NCBI GenBank assembly: GCA_020845635.1
Contig: JADLFI010000006.1
Span: 56,211 to 120,210 of the forward strand
Source: Bacteroidia bacterium
Lineage (GTDB): Bacteria; Bacteroidota; Bacteroidia; UBA4408
DNA length: 64,000 nucleotides
Reading direction: 5' to 3'
Both the position numbers and the translations under genes were made by a program. Below the pieces are notes generated by a model. It did no database searches, was not told where the DNA came from, and saw only the letters and a list, made by a program, of their open reading frames with translations. The stretch's first letter is position 1; every line of letters starts with the position of its first letter. Positions 18,603-28,836 of the stretch are shown in pieces.

Positions 18603-19550
18603 ATGAAACGTATTTTAATTACCGGTTCCAATGGGCTTTTAGGCCAAAAGTTAGTTTATTTATTGCTTGAAATAAATAAGAAGAACCCCAATTTATATGA
18701 AATATATGCTACTTCGCGTGGCGAGAACAGGCTTATACGCAAAGAAGGATATCATTATTATGACTTAGACATTACCAATCAAGAGCAAGTCCGGCATATT
18801 TTCCATACAATTAAACCACACATTGTTATCAATACCGCAGCCATGACCAATGTTGATCAGTGCGAGATACAACACGAGGCTTGCAATTTGTTGAATATAC
18901 ATGCCGTAGATTTTCAAATAAAAGCGCTTGAACAATTACAGCATGAAACCATTAATTATACCCCTCATTTTATTCACTTAAGCACCGATTTTGTTTTTGA
19001 TGGTGAGGCGGGGCCTTATGCTGAAACCGATAAACCAAACCCTATTTCATTTTACGGAAATTCAAAGTATCAAGCCGAGTTGTTGGTGCAGAAATCAAAA
19101 TTAAATTGGGCTATTGTTAGAACTATTATTGTATATGGGGTGGTTGATAATATGAGTCGCAGCAACCTTGTTTTGTGGGCAAAAAAAGCTTTAGAAAATG
19201 GCGAAAATATTAAGGTCATTAATGATCAGTTCAGGGCACCTACCTTAGCCGAAGATTTAGCTGAAGGTTGCCTGTTAATAGCAGAGAAAAAGGCCAATGG
19301 TATTTTTAATATCAGCGGCAAACATACCTATAGTATATTAGAATTGGTTAATCAAATAGCTGATTTTTGGCACTTAAACAAAGATTTAATTCAAGTAGTA
19401 TCCTCACAAACGCTCAATCAACCGGCCAAAAGACCACCACGCACAGGTTTCGTTTTAGATAAAGCTATTCATACTTTAGGGTATCAACCTAAGACTTTTC
19501 AAGAAGGTTTAGTTATAGTTGATAAACAGCTTAAAATGAGAGATTTATGA
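18603..19550 (+). CDS. NAD(P)-dependent sugar-nucleotide reductase (RfbD-like SDR)
   Basis: A 315-residue extended short-chain dehydrogenase. The N-terminal GSNGLLGQK is the Rossmann dinucleotide loop; NTAAMTNVDQCE, HLSTDFVFDGEAGPY and the catalytic YGNSK (Tyr-x-x-x-Lys) follow the pattern of dTDP-4-dehydrorhamnose reductase. The neighbours are not a rhamnose operon, so the substrate may be another nucleotide sugar. It is divergent from the MBOAT unit. The upstream gap (18317-18602) contains an 8-base inverted repeat, TATCAATT / AATTGATA (18513-18544), of unknown meaning. Confidence 0.82.
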   Translation: MKRILITGSNGLLGQKLVYLLLEINKKNPNLYEIYATSRGENRLIRKEGYHYYDLDITNQEQVRHIFHTIKPHIVINTAAMTNVDQCEIQHEACNLLNIHAVDFQIKALEQLQHETINYTPHFIHLSTDFVFDGEAGPYAETDKPNPISFYGNSKYQAELLVQKSKLNWAIVRTIIVYGVVDNMSRSNLVLWAKKALENGENIKVINDQFRAPTLAEDLAEGCLLIAEKKANGIFNISGKHTYSILELVNQIADFWHLNKDLIQVVSSQTLNQPAKRPPRTGFVLDKAIHTLGYQPKTFQEGLVIVDKQLKMRDL

Positions 19551-19595
19551 TGTTTGTGGTAACCGGATATTTTCAATTGTTATAAAAATATAACT

Positions 19596-19627
19596 TTTGT
19601 ATAGAGTTTATAAATTTAGTAATTTTG
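19596..19627 (+). promoter_or_regulatory. Bacteroidota-type promoter of glutamate dehydrogenase
   Basis: TTTG (19596-19599), a 20-base spacer, then TAATTTTG (19620-19627), an exact match to the -33 / -7 pattern (TTTG / TAnnTTTG). Transcription would start near 19634, leaving a leader of about 35 bases before the ATG. Confidence 0.65.
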
Positions 19628-19668
19628 GGCAATTTTTTATCTAATAAAATCTATTAACACTAAAAAAA

Positions 19669-20982
19669 ATGGCTACTAAAAAAGAAGCAACACAGCCAAC
19701 TAATGCAGTAAACAGCAACAATGCTGCTGCTACAAATGGCAACCAGGGTATGTTTGCAGCCGTATTATCTCGTTTAGATATGGCTTTTTCAAAACTAAAC
19801 CCTTCTTATAATTTTCAACAAATCATAAAAAATCCGCAAAAGCAGGTAATTGTTAGTTTACCGGTAATGATGGATAACGGAAAAATTGAAGTCTTTCAAG
19901 GATATAGAGTTATACATAGCATGGCATTAGGCCCTTCAAAAGGTGGTATTAGGTATGCAATGGATGTTGATATGGATGAGGTAAAAGCATTAGCCGCATG
20001 GATGACGTTTAAATGTGCCATAGCTAATTTGCCTTATGGTGGTGCAAAGGGAGGAATTCAGTGCGACCCACGCAAACTCTCGGTAGGTGAGTTAGAACGA
20101 TTAACTAGAGCCTATACCTCTGCTATGGCCGATGTTTTTGGTGTAAATAAAGATATTCCTGCTCCTGATATGGGTACAGGAAAGCGTGAAATGGCGTGGA
20201 TTGTGGATACTTTTTCTAAAATTCGTGGCGAAGATATACCCGGAGTTGTTACCGGAAAACCTCTTACTTTGGGTGGTTCAAAAGGACGTGAGGCAGCTAC
20301 CGGTCGTGGTGTTATGATTTCATGTTTAGAAGCTATGAAAAAAATTGGTATGAATAAAAAGACCGCTACTTGTGCAGTTCAAGGTTTTGGAAATGTTGGA
20401 TCTAATGCTGCTCGTTTAATTGCGGCACAAGGAATTAAAGTTTTGGGGATTGGAGATCATACCGCTGCATTCTATAATCCAAAAGGAATTGATATTGACG
20501 CTGCTTTAAAATATGTAAAAGAAAATGGAGGTATTTTAAAAGGCTTTACCGGTGGAGACTTGGTTAGTAACGAAGAATTATTGCTTTCAGATGTTGATAT
20601 TCTTGTTCCTGCTGCTGTACAAAACGTAATTACTGAGGATATTGCTAAAAATATGAAAGCAAGGTTAGTAGTTGAAGGTGCCAATGGTCCTACTGTGGCT
20701 GCTGCCGACCCTATTTTATACGAAAGAGAAATTACTGTAGTTCCTGATATCTTAGCTAATGGAGGAGGGGTTACCGTATCTTATTTCGAGTGGGTACAAA
20801 ACAAATCCGGTCATTATTGGAGCGAGGATGAAGTAAATGCTAAACATGATGCCTCCATGTCAACTGCATTTGAGCATGTTTGGTTTAACTCAAAACAATA
20901 TAAAACTAATTTACGCACAGGTGCATATATTACGGCTCTTAAAAAATTAGAGCAGGCCGTTGAATACCGTGGAAACTACTAA
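19669..20982 (+). CDS. gdhA: Glutamate dehydrogenase (Glu/Leu/Phe/Val dehydrogenase family)
   Basis: Interconverts glutamate with 2-oxoglutarate and ammonia using NAD(P). The 437-residue protein has an unusual polar leader (~1-28, rich in Asn, Ala and Thr) before the normal fold. MALGPSKGGIRY and PYGGAKGGI hold the substrate-binding and catalytic lysines; DMGTGKREMAWIVDTF and AVQGFGNVGSNAA (Rossmann loop) follow. GAYITALKKLEQA closes the protein. It is a single-gene unit with its own promoter and terminator. Cofactor preference cannot be judged, and leucine or valine use is not strictly excluded. Confidence 0.92.
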   Translation: MATKKEATQPTNAVNSNNAAATNGNQGMFAAVLSRLDMAFSKLNPSYNFQQIIKNPQKQVIVSLPVMMDNGKIEVFQGYRVIHSMALGPSKGGIRYAMDVDMDEVKALAAWMTFKCAIANLPYGGAKGGIQCDPRKLSVGELERLTRAYTSAMADVFGVNKDIPAPDMGTGKREMAWIVDTFSKIRGEDIPGVVTGKPLTLGGSKGREAATGRGVMISCLEAMKKIGMNKKTATCAVQGFGNVGSNAARLIAAQGIKVLGIGDHTAAFYNPKGIDIDAALKYVKENGGILKGFTGGDLVSNEELLLSDVDILVPAAVQNVITEDIAKNMKARLVVEGANGPTVAAADPILYEREITVVPDILANGGGVTVSYFEWVQNKSGHYWSEDEVNAKHDASMSTAFEHVWFNSKQYKTNLRTGAYITALKKLEQAVEYRGNY

Positions 20983-21012
20983 TTGGTTTTTGTAAATATA
21001 ATTTAGTTGATT

Positions 21013-21046
21013 AAAAAAGTGCATGATTGGTTTCATGCACTTTTTT
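21013..21046 (+). terminator. Intrinsic terminator after glutamate dehydrogenase
   Basis: Stem GTGCATGA / TCATGCAC (21019-21026 with 21033-21040), six-base loop, flanked by A6 and T6 runs that extend the pairing. It lies 31 bases after the stop. Confidence 0.8.
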
Positions 21047-21160
21047 ATTTTTACTAAATACAATAGCCTGCTCGTGTTGCTATCTTTATATCAAAATATT
21101 AACAGGCACTCTAAAATTTATCTTGCTGCTTTTAATGAATAGGAGCTAATTTACTATATA

Positions 21161-21198
21161 AAAAAGAGACGGTTTATGATTCATAAACCGTCTCTTTT
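21161..21198 (-). terminator. Intrinsic terminator for the minus-strand membrane protein gene
   Basis: Near-perfect inverted repeat with 18-base arms (AAAAGAGACGGTTTATGA and its complement) around one base. It lies 20 bases beyond the stop of the gene at 21219-21776. With the terminator at 21013-21046 it separates two convergent units. Confidence 0.8.
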
Positions 21199-21218
21199 AA
21201 TGAAAACAAAAACAAAAA

Positions 21219-21776
21219 TTATTGTATTCTTACAGCTCTTTTATTTACCACAAAGTAATAGAAAGCGCCAAACAATAAAGTATTATAAAACAAATCGCCC
21301 ACCACACTGTTGCCTAAAAAAGGTATTGCAGCTATATATGACTGAATTAAACCTGAAAAATCCTGAGCATACAAAGGATTGCCCGGCCAGCATGCAAAAT
21401 TGGTAATTAACCAAAAAATTAATGATGAACTGAGGGATAGCGCAGCAACATTCTTTACATTTATCTTGTTTTGAATTGATGAACCTAACAAAATTGTCAA
21501 TCCAAATGATAAATATACTGCCCACACAAAAGGTTGTGAGAAATAATTCATAAAAGCCGTATCTTGATATAATAGCGTATTAACCAATATGTCGCTTAAA
21601 ATAAGTGCTAGAAAAGTAAGTGCAAAGGCAGTTCTTTTTTGTGATAAGAATGCACCGCCAAACAAGGCCATAGCGGCTATCGGAGTAAAATTAGGTAAGT
21701 GCGGTAACAATCTGCTAAGTGCAGCAACTAATATAAATACCAAAATAAAAATTGTTCTATTGGAAAGTTTTTTCAT
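21219..21776 (-). CDS. Small polytopic membrane protein (DUF6580-like)
   Basis: A 185-residue protein with five or six hydrophobic helices. The segment LPNFTPIAAMALFGGAFL (27-44), the LALILSDILVN helix and NFACWPGNPLYAQDFSGL are the features I associate with the family annotated as DUF6580, whose topology recalls small transporter S-components. No biochemical role is established. It is a single-gene minus-strand unit with its own terminator, so context is uninformative. The family assignment is from memory and should be confirmed by profile search. Confidence 0.72.
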   Translation of the reverse strand: MKKLSNRTIFILVFILVAALSRLLPHLPNFTPIAAMALFGGAFLSQKRTAFALTFLALILSDILVNTLLYQDTAFMNYFSQPFVWAVYLSFGLTILLGSSIQNKINVKNVAALSLSSSLIFWLITNFACWPGNPLYAQDFSGLIQSYIAAIPFLGNSVVGDLFYNTLLFGAFYYFVVNKRAVRIQ

Positions 21777-21966
21777 AGTATATCCTAATTGATTTTTTTA
21801 AAATGAATGGAACAAAGTTAACAAATACTTATAATAATCACAAATCAAGAAATTTAATTTTATTGAATGAATTAATCATAAAACTCTTAATTTGCTTTTA
21901 CTTAAGAAGAAAATAATATTCATTTCTACTACTATTTCATTTTCTTTGTACTTTAAAAATTAGTAA

Positions 21967-24792
21967 ATGAACTCAAATAAATTATTACTGCTTGATGCTT
22001 TTGCGTTGATATATAGAGCTTACTATGCTTTAATAAAAAACCCTCGTGTAACTTCCAATGGCAAAAATACCAATGCCCAGTTTGGGTTTACCAATACCTT
22101 AATAGAGCTATTAAATAAGGAAAAACCCAGTCATATGGCCATTGCTTTTGATTCACACGGGCCTACCGAGCGACATAGCGATTTCGAAGACTACAAAGCC
22201 AATCGACAGGAGGCACCCGAAGACCTATTACTTTCAATACCCGATATAAAAAAAATTGCCCAAGGGTTTAACATTGCTATTTTAGAATACTCTGGTTATG
22301 AAGCTGATGATATTATTGGAACATTAGCCAAAAAGGCCGAAGCAGAAGGGTTTGAAGTATTAATGGTAACACCTGATAAAGATTACGGACAGTTGGTGAG
22401 CGACAAAATACGCATTTACAAACCTCCTGCATTTGGCAACAAGGCCGAAATAATTGGCGAAAAGGAGGTATGCGAAAAGTGGGGTATTAGCAGTGTTTCG
22501 CAGGTTATTGATATACTGGGATTAATGGGCGATGCTTCTGATAATATTCCCGGTATTCCGGGAGTAGGCGAGAAAACGGCCGTTAAACTCCTTAACCAAT
22601 ACGGAACCTTAGAAAATGTGCTGGAAAATGCTTATTTAATTAAAGGAAGCATTGGAGAAAAGGTGCGTGCCGGTAAAGAAATGGCCATTATGAGCAAGAA
22701 ATTGGCAACTATAATTTTAAACGTACCGGTAGAGTTTAATGCCGAGCAATTTAAAGTGAAAGAGATTGATAAAGAAGGCCTAAACCGGATTTTTTCAGAA
22801 CTTGAATTTAACACCCTGGGCAAACGAATTTTGGGCGATAGTTTTACCGTAGTTAATTCCGGTGTAAGGCCGGTTAAACCTGGCGATTTGTTTAATAACG
22901 AAAAAAATAAGGAACAAACCACCATAGAAACTGCCACCGAAGAAGTGGTTGCTTATGAAGGGCTTACAGCAGAAAAAAATATTACAAATACTCCGCATGA
23001 GTATATGATTGTACAAGGCATTGATGAGGTAAAAAAGTTGATTGAGGTTTTAATGCAACAACAGCTTATTTGTTTTGATACCGAAACTACCGGGCTTGAT
23101 ACACATACAGCCGAAATTGTGGGGATGAGTTTTTCAGTACAAAAAAACAAAGCTTGGTATGTTCCGTTCCCGGAACTAAAAGAAAGTGCTGAGAAGTTAA
23201 TGCAAGAGTTCAAAACTCTGTTCAGCAAACCGGATATAACATGGGTGGGACATAATTTAAAGTATGATTTGCTTATCATTAAACATTATGGAATAGAACC
23301 GAAAGGTAATATTTTTGACACCATGCTGGCTCATTATCTAGTTGACCCGGACAGCAGACGTAATATGGATTTACTAAGCATTAAATATTTAGGATATGAG
23401 CCGGTAAGTATTGAGGAACTCATAGGTAAGAAAGGTAAAAACCAATTAAGTATGCGTCAAGTAGAGCTTCATAAAATTGCCGAGTATGCTGCTGAAGATG
23501 CTGACGTAACGCTACAGCTTAAAGATGTTTTTGAACCATTGGTAAAGGATAAGATGGTCGAAGATATTTTATATAAGATTGAAAATCCATTGGTTAAAGT
23601 TCTTACCGATATGGAGTTTGAGGGAATAAAAATTGATACTGACTTTTTGAATAACTACTCGCAAGAGCTAACAAAACAAGCTATAGAAAGCGAAGAAAAC
23701 GTGTTTCAGCAAGCCGGTGTACGTTTTAATTTAGCCTCTCCAAAACAATTGGGCGAAATTCTTTTTGAGCACCTTAACCTTGACCCGAAAGCAAAAAAAA
23801 CACGCACCGGACAGTATGCCACTGGCGAAGAAGTCCTTTTGAAACTTGCAGGAAAACATCAAATCGTAAATGATATTTTATCTTTTAGGGAATTAACAAA
23901 ACTAAAAAATACTTATGTTGATGCCTTGCCTTTGTTGGTAAATACTAATACGCAACGAATACACACTTCATATAATCAGGCATTGGTTAATACCGGTCGT
24001 TTAAGCTCAAACAATCCTAATTTGCAAAATATTCCGGTACGTACTGCCTTGGGGCGTGAAATTCGCAAAGCTTTTATTGCACGTAATAGTGATTATAAGC
24101 TTATGTCGGCCGATTATTCGCAAATTGAGTTGAGGATAGTAGCGGCTATTAGTGGCGACACAAATATGTGCAATGCATTTAAACAAAGTAAAGATATTCA
24201 TACAGCCACAGCAGCTAAAGTATTTAATGTGCCCGAAGAGGAGGTAAGTAAAGAAATGAGGTATAAAGCCAAAAGTGTTAATTTCGGGATTATATACGGA
24301 CAGGGTGCTTTTGGGTTAGCTCAAAATCTATCAATCAGCCGAACCGAAGCCAAAGAACTAATTGATAACTATTTCCTTCAATATCCTGCGGTAAAATGGT
24401 ATATGGATAAGCAAATAGCATTTGCCAAAACCCATGGCTATGTCCAAACCATTTGGGGCCGAAAGCGTTGGCTAAGCGATATTAACTCCGGAAATGCCGT
24501 AGTTCGCGGTTTTTCTGAACGAAATGCCATAAATATGCCTATTCAAGGGAGTGCAGCCGATATGATAAAACTGGCTATGATAAATATTCATGCTAAAATG
24601 AATGAAATGAATTTAAAGTCAAAAATGTTGTTACAAGTACATGATGAATTGGTGTTTGATGTTCATTTTTCAGAAATAGAATTATTAAAAAATTTGGTAT
24701 TAACTGAAATGCGTACCGCCATGCCGCTCCCAAACGATGTTCCTGTTGAAGCCGAAGTAGGCATAGGAAGTAATTGGCTCGAGGCACATTAA
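21967..24792 (+). CDS. polA: DNA polymerase I
   Basis: Repair polymerase that also removes RNA primers. All three domains are present in 941 residues. The 5'-3' nuclease occupies about 1-290 (LLLDAFALIYRAYYAL start, DASDNIPGIPGVGEKTA). The 3'-5' exonuclease spans ~345-530 and looks active, with FDTETTGLD (Asp371, Glu373), VGHNLKYDL and AAEDADVT. The polymerase domain has DYSQIELR (Asp716), KSVNFGIIYG and QVHDELVFD (Asp893). The start ATG gives the usual N-terminus. It stands alone on +. Confidence 0.97.
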   Translation: MNSNKLLLLDAFALIYRAYYALIKNPRVTSNGKNTNAQFGFTNTLIELLNKEKPSHMAIAFDSHGPTERHSDFEDYKANRQEAPEDLLLSIPDIKKIAQGFNIAILEYSGYEADDIIGTLAKKAEAEGFEVLMVTPDKDYGQLVSDKIRIYKPPAFGNKAEIIGEKEVCEKWGISSVSQVIDILGLMGDASDNIPGIPGVGEKTAVKLLNQYGTLENVLENAYLIKGSIGEKVRAGKEMAIMSKKLATIILNVPVEFNAEQFKVKEIDKEGLNRIFSELEFNTLGKRILGDSFTVVNSGVRPVKPGDLFNNEKNKEQTTIETATEEVVAYEGLTAEKNITNTPHEYMIVQGIDEVKKLIEVLMQQQLICFDTETTGLDTHTAEIVGMSFSVQKNKAWYVPFPELKESAEKLMQEFKTLFSKPDITWVGHNLKYDLLIIKHYGIEPKGNIFDTMLAHYLVDPDSRRNMDLLSIKYLGYEPVSIEELIGKKGKNQLSMRQVELHKIAEYAAEDADVTLQLKDVFEPLVKDKMVEDILYKIENPLVKVLTDMEFEGIKIDTDFLNNYSQELTKQAIESEENVFQQAGVRFNLASPKQLGEILFEHLNLDPKAKKTRTGQYATGEEVLLKLAGKHQIVNDILSFRELTKLKNTYVDALPLLVNTNTQRIHTSYNQALVNTGRLSSNNPNLQNIPVRTALGREIRKAFIARNSDYKLMSADYSQIELRIVAAISGDTNMCNAFKQSKDIHTATAAKVFNVPEEEVSKEMRYKAKSVNFGIIYGQGAFGLAQNLSISRTEAKELIDNYFLQYPAVKWYMDKQIAFAKTHGYVQTIWGRKRWLSDINSGNAVVRGFSERNAINMPIQGSAADMIKLAMINIHAKMNEMNLKSKMLLQVHDELVFDVHFSEIELLKNLVLTEMRTAMPLPNDVPVEAEVGIGSNWLEAH

Positions 24793-25098
24793 CGATGAAT
24801 CAAGAAAGTATGGAGATAGGATTGTACTATAATACACAATTATGGACTTATTTTAAACAGAGGTCTAGGATAAAAATCCCTAATGTATAACCAATACAAT
24901 AAATAATTCAACAGAGAAAATAATAAAAAGCTATTTTTAAAGTCAGAATAATAAAAAAATTAACTTATTGATTAGTAGCTAATTATAAAAATTGAGCCTG
25001 AAAATAGCTATAAAACTATTCATAAATATTAAACAGATTTGTTTTGTTTTAATTTAATTTTTTTCTTTGCCAATTATTAACTAAAAAAATATAATAAT
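24793..25098. other. 306-base gap before acpP
   Basis: Very AT-rich with no open frame of note. The only structure I can support is the acpP promoter near its right end (25038-25069). No terminator hairpin was found after polA. Confidence 0.5.
25038..25069 (+). promoter_or_regulatory. Candidate promoter of acpP-fabF-rnc
   Basis: TTTG (25038-25041), 20 bases, then TTTCTTTG (25062-25069), matching the -7 pattern TAnnTTTG at seven of eight counted positions. A leader of roughly 25 bases would precede the acpP ATG. Confidence 0.45.
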
Positions 25099-25335
25099 AT
25101 GTCAGAAATTGCAAACAAAGTAAAAGCAATAATAGTAGATAAGTTAGGAGTAGATGAAAAAGAAGTTACTTCTGAGGCTAGTTTTACCAATGACCTTGGC
25201 GCAGATTCACTAGACACGGTAGAATTGATTATGGAATTTGAAAAAGAATTCAATATTGCCATTCCGGATGATCAGGCCGAAAACATTAGCACAGTTGGTC
25301 AGGCGGTTGCTTATATTGAAGCTAACGTAAAATAA
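25099..25335 (+). CDS. acpP: Acyl carrier protein
   Basis: Carries growing acyl chains in fatty-acid synthesis on a phosphopantetheine arm. The 78-residue acidic protein has the [11 protein letters not shown] motif, with Ser37 as the attachment site. The order acpP-fabF-rnc and the 15-base spacings point to one operon. Strong predicted expression would fit the promoter upstream. Confidence 0.97.
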   Translation: MSEIANKVKAIIVDKLGVDEKEVTSEASFTNDLGADSLDTVELIMEFEKEFNIAIPDDQAENISTVGQAVAYIEANVK

Positions 25336-25350
25336 TCAAATACCGAATAT

Positions 25351-26601
25351 ATGACATTAAAACGGGTTGTAATTACAGGGTTAGGAGCCTTAACTCCACT
25401 TGGCAATAATGTAAACGATTATTGGCAAGGATTAATTAACGGAGTTAGTGGCGCTGCTCCAATTACACGTTTTGATGCATCTAAATTTAAAACCCGTTTT
25501 GCGTGCGAAGTTAAAGGCTTCGACCCTCTTCAATTTTTTGACAGAAAGGAAGCACGCAAAATGGATCCTTTTACACATTATGCATTAGTTGTGGTAGAAG
25601 AAGCCATGAAAGATGCAAACATAGACACCTCTGCCATTGATGTAGATAGGGCAGGTGTTATTTGGGGGTCAGGAATTGGAGGTTTGCAAACTTTTCAGGA
25701 CGAATGTTTTGAATTTGCCAAGGGCGATGGAACTCCGCGTTTTAACCCTTTCTTTATTCCTAAAATGATAGCTGATATTGCCTCTGGTCATATCTCTATT
25801 AAATACGGTTTAAGGGGGCCAAACTTTACCACCGTTTCTGCTTGTGCCTCTTCTTCCAATGCGCTAATTGATGCTTTTAATTACATTCGTCTTAATAAAG
25901 CTGATATTATTGTTTCGGGAGGTTCAGAGGCTGCTGTTAACGAAGCTGGAGTTGGCGGATTTAATGCCCTACAGGCTTTAAGTACACGAAACGATTCGCC
26001 TGAAACGGCTTCGCGTCCTTTTGACCTTGACCGTGATGGTTTTGTATTAGGCGAGGGCGCTGGCTGTGTTATTCTTGAAGAATACCAACATGCCATTAAT
26101 AGAGGAGCAAAAATTTATGCTGAGATAGTAGGCGGTGGCATGAGTGCCGATGCTTATCATATGACAGCCCCACATCCTGAAGGAATTGGCGCCTACAATG
26201 TTATGAAAAATGCACTGAGCGATGGTAATATTAAACCCGAAGAAATTGATTATATCAATGTACACGGCACTTCCACACCAATAGGCGACCCTCAAGAAAT
26301 AAAAGCTATTGAAAAAGCTTTTGGGGAGCATGCTTATGAGCTTAACATCAGCTCTACCAAATCAATGACCGGACACTTGTTAGGAGCTGCCGGTGCTATT
26401 GAATCTATTGCCACCATATTGGCGGTAAAAAATAATATCATACCGCCTACCATCAACCACTTTACCGATGACCCGGCTTTTGATCCACGATTAAAACTTA
26501 CTTTCAACAAAGCAGTACATAGAGAAGTAAATGCTGCTATCAGTAATACTTTTGGATTTGGCGGTCATAATGCCTCTGTGGTGTTTAAAAAATTCGTTTA
26601 A
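25351..26601 (+). CDS. fabF: 3-oxoacyl-ACP synthase II
   Basis: Condenses malonyl-ACP with acyl-ACP during chain elongation. The 416-residue protein carries the Cys-His-His triad: Cys165 in SACASSSNA, His305 in VHGTSTPIGD and His342 in TGHLLGAAGA. The N-terminal RVVITGLGALTPLG and the glycine-rich FGFGGHNAS near the C-terminus are standard. It lies between its carrier protein gene and rnc. Confidence 0.97.
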   Translation: MTLKRVVITGLGALTPLGNNVNDYWQGLINGVSGAAPITRFDASKFKTRFACEVKGFDPLQFFDRKEARKMDPFTHYALVVVEEAMKDANIDTSAIDVDRAGVIWGSGIGGLQTFQDECFEFAKGDGTPRFNPFFIPKMIADIASGHISIKYGLRGPNFTTVSACASSSNALIDAFNYIRLNKADIIVSGGSEAAVNEAGVGGFNALQALSTRNDSPETASRPFDLDRDGFVLGEGAGCVILEEYQHAINRGAKIYAEIVGGGMSADAYHMTAPHPEGIGAYNVMKNALSDGNIKPEEIDYINVHGTSTPIGDPQEIKAIEKAFGEHAYELNISSTKSMTGHLLGAAGAIESIATILAVKNNIIPPTINHFTDDPAFDPRLKLTFNKAVHREVNAAISNTFGFGGHNASVVFKKFV

Positions 26602-26616
26602 CCATATCTTTTAAAT

Positions 26617-27342
26617 TTGAAAGCCTTTTTCAAATTTGTACAATATTATTTTTCGGACGATAAATATATTTTTCTTGCCTTACGCAATATTTTAGGCTTT
26701 TATCCGTGTAACATTCATATATACAAGCAATGCTTAAGACATCGCTCGGCTTCTGTTACCTTAAAAAATGGCAGCGATAACAGTAACGAAAGGCTTGAAT
26801 TTTTAGGAGATGCAGTATTAGGTGCTTCTGTGGCACATTATTTATTTAGTAAATTCCCCTATAAAGACGAAGGTTATCTTACCAAAATAAGAGCACGCAT
26901 AGTGAGCCGCAATAACCTTAATTTTTTGTCTCGTAAAATCGGTTTAACCGAATTGATGGAAGTGAAAAAGGATAACCATTTTATCAATAAATCGGCTGCT
27001 GGCGATACTTTAGAAGCTTTTATTGGGGCAGTTTACATGGACAAAGGATATAAAGCCGCACATCGTTTTGTAATCAATAAACTAATAAAAATTCATTTAG
27101 ATATAGATGAAATATTAAATAACGATACCGACTATAAAAGCAAATTGGTTGAATGGAGTCAGAAAGAAAAAAAGGTACTCCAATATGAAATTGCCTCAGA
27201 AGTGGGAAACGGACCTTCAAAATACTATATTATTGATTTGTATGTAGATGGCGAAAAGAAGAGTAGCGGTACAGGAAACTCTAAAAAATCAGCTGAACAA
27301 TCGGCTGCCGAAAAATTTCTGGCCGAATTGGATTATACTTAA
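26617..27342 (+). CDS. rnc: Ribonuclease III
   Basis: Double-strand-specific endoribonuclease for rRNA and mRNA processing. The 241-residue protein starts with TTG at 26617, 15 bases after fabF; no closer ATG keeps the N-terminal helix. The signature NERLEFLGDAVLG and the second acidic site GDTLEAFIGAVYMD are intact. A double-stranded RNA-binding domain (~165-240) ends with the basic, Ser/Ala-rich stretch NSKKSAEQSAAEKFL. The acpP-fabF-rnc order is common across bacteria. Confidence 0.95.
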   Translation: MKAFFKFVQYYFSDDKYIFLALRNILGFYPCNIHIYKQCLRHRSASVTLKNGSDNSNERLEFLGDAVLGASVAHYLFSKFPYKDEGYLTKIRARIVSRNNLNFLSRKIGLTELMEVKKDNHFINKSAAGDTLEAFIGAVYMDKGYKAAHRFVINKLIKIHLDIDEILNNDTDYKSKLVEWSQKEKKVLQYEIASEVGNGPSKYYIIDLYVDGEKKSSGTGNSKKSAEQSAAEKFLAELDYT

Positions 27343-27353
27343 TTCGTTCATTT

Positions 27354-27385
27354 TTTGGCAAAAAGCAAAAAAATAATTATCTTTA
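27354..27385 (+). promoter_or_regulatory. Promoter of ahcY
   Basis: TTTG (27354-27357), 20-base spacer, TATCTTTA (27378-27385), one mismatch to TAnnTTTG. The leader would be about 37 bases. It separates ahcY from the rnc operon. Confidence 0.55.
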
Positions 27386-27428
27386 CGCTCCTTTTTGGAA
27401 ATTATTCACTAATATTTAAATAAAAATC

Positions 27429-28748
27429 ATGAACAACACAAAAACAACCATGGCCGAAAAGTTCAAAGTAAAAGACATCTCTTTGGCCGAGTGGGGAAGA
27501 AAAGAAATTAAATTGGCTGAAGCAGAAATGCCGGGATTAATGTCGCTAAGAGCCGAGTATGGTAATTCCAAACCTTTAAAAGGGGCGCGTATTGCTGGTT
27601 GTTTGCACATGACTATTCAAACTGCCGTATTAATCGAAACCCTTGTGCATTTAGGAGCCGAAGTAACCTGGTCGTCTTGCAATATATTTTCTACGCAAGA
27701 CCATGCTGCCGCTGCTATAGCCGCTGCCGGAATACCTGTATTTGCATGGAAGGGAATGAATGAGCAAGAGTTTGACTGGTGTATTGAGCAAACCTTGTTT
27801 GCTTTCCAAGACGGGCAACCATTAAATATGATTTTAGATGACGGAGGAGACTTAACCAATATGGTTTTTGACCGCTTCCCGGAACTAACCAAAAACATAA
27901 AAGGATTATCAGAAGAAACAACTACAGGAGTACACCGTTTGTATGAACGTATGAAAAACGGTACTTTATTATTACCTGCTATTAATGTAAACGATTCGGT
28001 TACTAAATCGAAGTTTGATAATAAATACGGTTGCCGCGAATCGTTGGTTGATGCCATACGCAGAGCCACCGACTTAATGCTTGCCGGTAAAGTAGCTGTT
28101 GTAGCAGGTTATGGTGATGTAGGAAAAGGCTCTGCTCAATCTTTAAGCAGCCAAGGTGTTCGCGTTATTGTTACCGAAATTGACCCTATTTGTGCTTTGC
28201 AAGCTGCTATGGATGGATATCAGGTAATGAAAATGGATAATGCCATTAAACAAGCCGATATCATTGTTACCGCTACAGGTAATAAAAATATTATTGTTGA
28301 TCGTCATTTCAAAAGCATGAAACACAATGCTGTGGTTTGTAATATTGGTCATTTTGATAATGAAATTGATATGGCTTGGTTAAACAAAAACTATGGTAAC
28401 ACAAAAGATGTTATCAAACCGCAGGTTGATAAATATTCTATTGATGGAAAAGATATTTTAGTTCTTGCCGAGGGGCGTTTAGTTAACTTGGGTTGTGCTA
28501 CCGGACACCCTTCGTTTGTGATGAGTAATTCATTTACCAACCAGACTTTGGCTCAGTTAGAATTATGGCAAAATTCATCAAAATACGAGAATAAGGTATA
28601 TACCTTACCTAAGCATTTAGATGAAAAAGTAGCTTCTCTTCATTTAGCTAAGATAGGCTGTGAACTTGATGTATTATCACAAGAACAAGCCGATTACATA
28701 GGTGTTACTGTTCAAGGGCCTTTCAAATCTGACATGTACAGATATTAA
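27429..28748 (+). CDS. ahcY: Adenosylhomocysteinase
   Basis: NAD-dependent hydrolysis of S-adenosylhomocysteine to adenosine and homocysteine, which removes the product inhibitor of methyltransferases. The 439-residue protein has the Rossmann loop [28 protein letters not shown] at the substrate site, [10 protein letters not shown], and the C-terminal KSDMYRY, which reaches into the neighbouring subunit's cofactor site. ATG at 27429 is used; ATG at 27450 (MAEKFK) would also fit. It is a single-gene unit with its own promoter and terminator. Confidence 0.97.
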   Translation: MNNTKTTMAEKFKVKDISLAEWGRKEIKLAEAEMPGLMSLRAEYGNSKPLKGARIAGCLHMTIQTAVLIETLVHLGAEVTWSSCNIFSTQDHAAAAIAAAGIPVFAWKGMNEQEFDWCIEQTLFAFQDGQPLNMILDDGGDLTNMVFDRFPELTKNIKGLSEETTTGVHRLYERMKNGTLLLPAINVNDSVTKSKFDNKYGCRESLVDAIRRATDLMLAGKVAVVAGYGDVGKGSAQSLSSQGVRVIVTEIDPICALQAAMDGYQVMKMDNAIKQADIIVTATGNKNIIVDRHFKSMKHNAVVCNIGHFDNEIDMAWLNKNYGNTKDVIKPQVDKYSIDGKDILVLAEGRLVNLGCATGHPSFVMSNSFTNQTLAQLELWQNSSKYENKVYTLPKHLDEKVASLHLAKIGCELDVLSQEQADYIGVTVQGPFKSDMYRY

Positions 28749-28776
28749 TATTACCCTGAACTTCACTATTTATTTC

Positions 28777-28815
28777 ATCCCCGTAAGTCACCGCTTACGG
28801 GGATTGTTTTTTTAT
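28777..28815 (+). terminator. Intrinsic terminator after ahcY
   Basis: Perfect 11-base stem ATCCCCGTAAG / CTTACGGGGAT (28777-28787 with 28794-28804), six-base loop, followed by TGTTTTTTTATT. It lies 28 bases after the stop. Confidence 0.85.
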
Positions 28816-28836
28816 TAGTTTTACATAAAATTTTTT

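Noticed and set aside
27617..28069. Minus-strand open frame of 150 codons inside ahcY
   Set aside because: It is antisense to a well-conserved enzyme, with no promoter or recognisable product.
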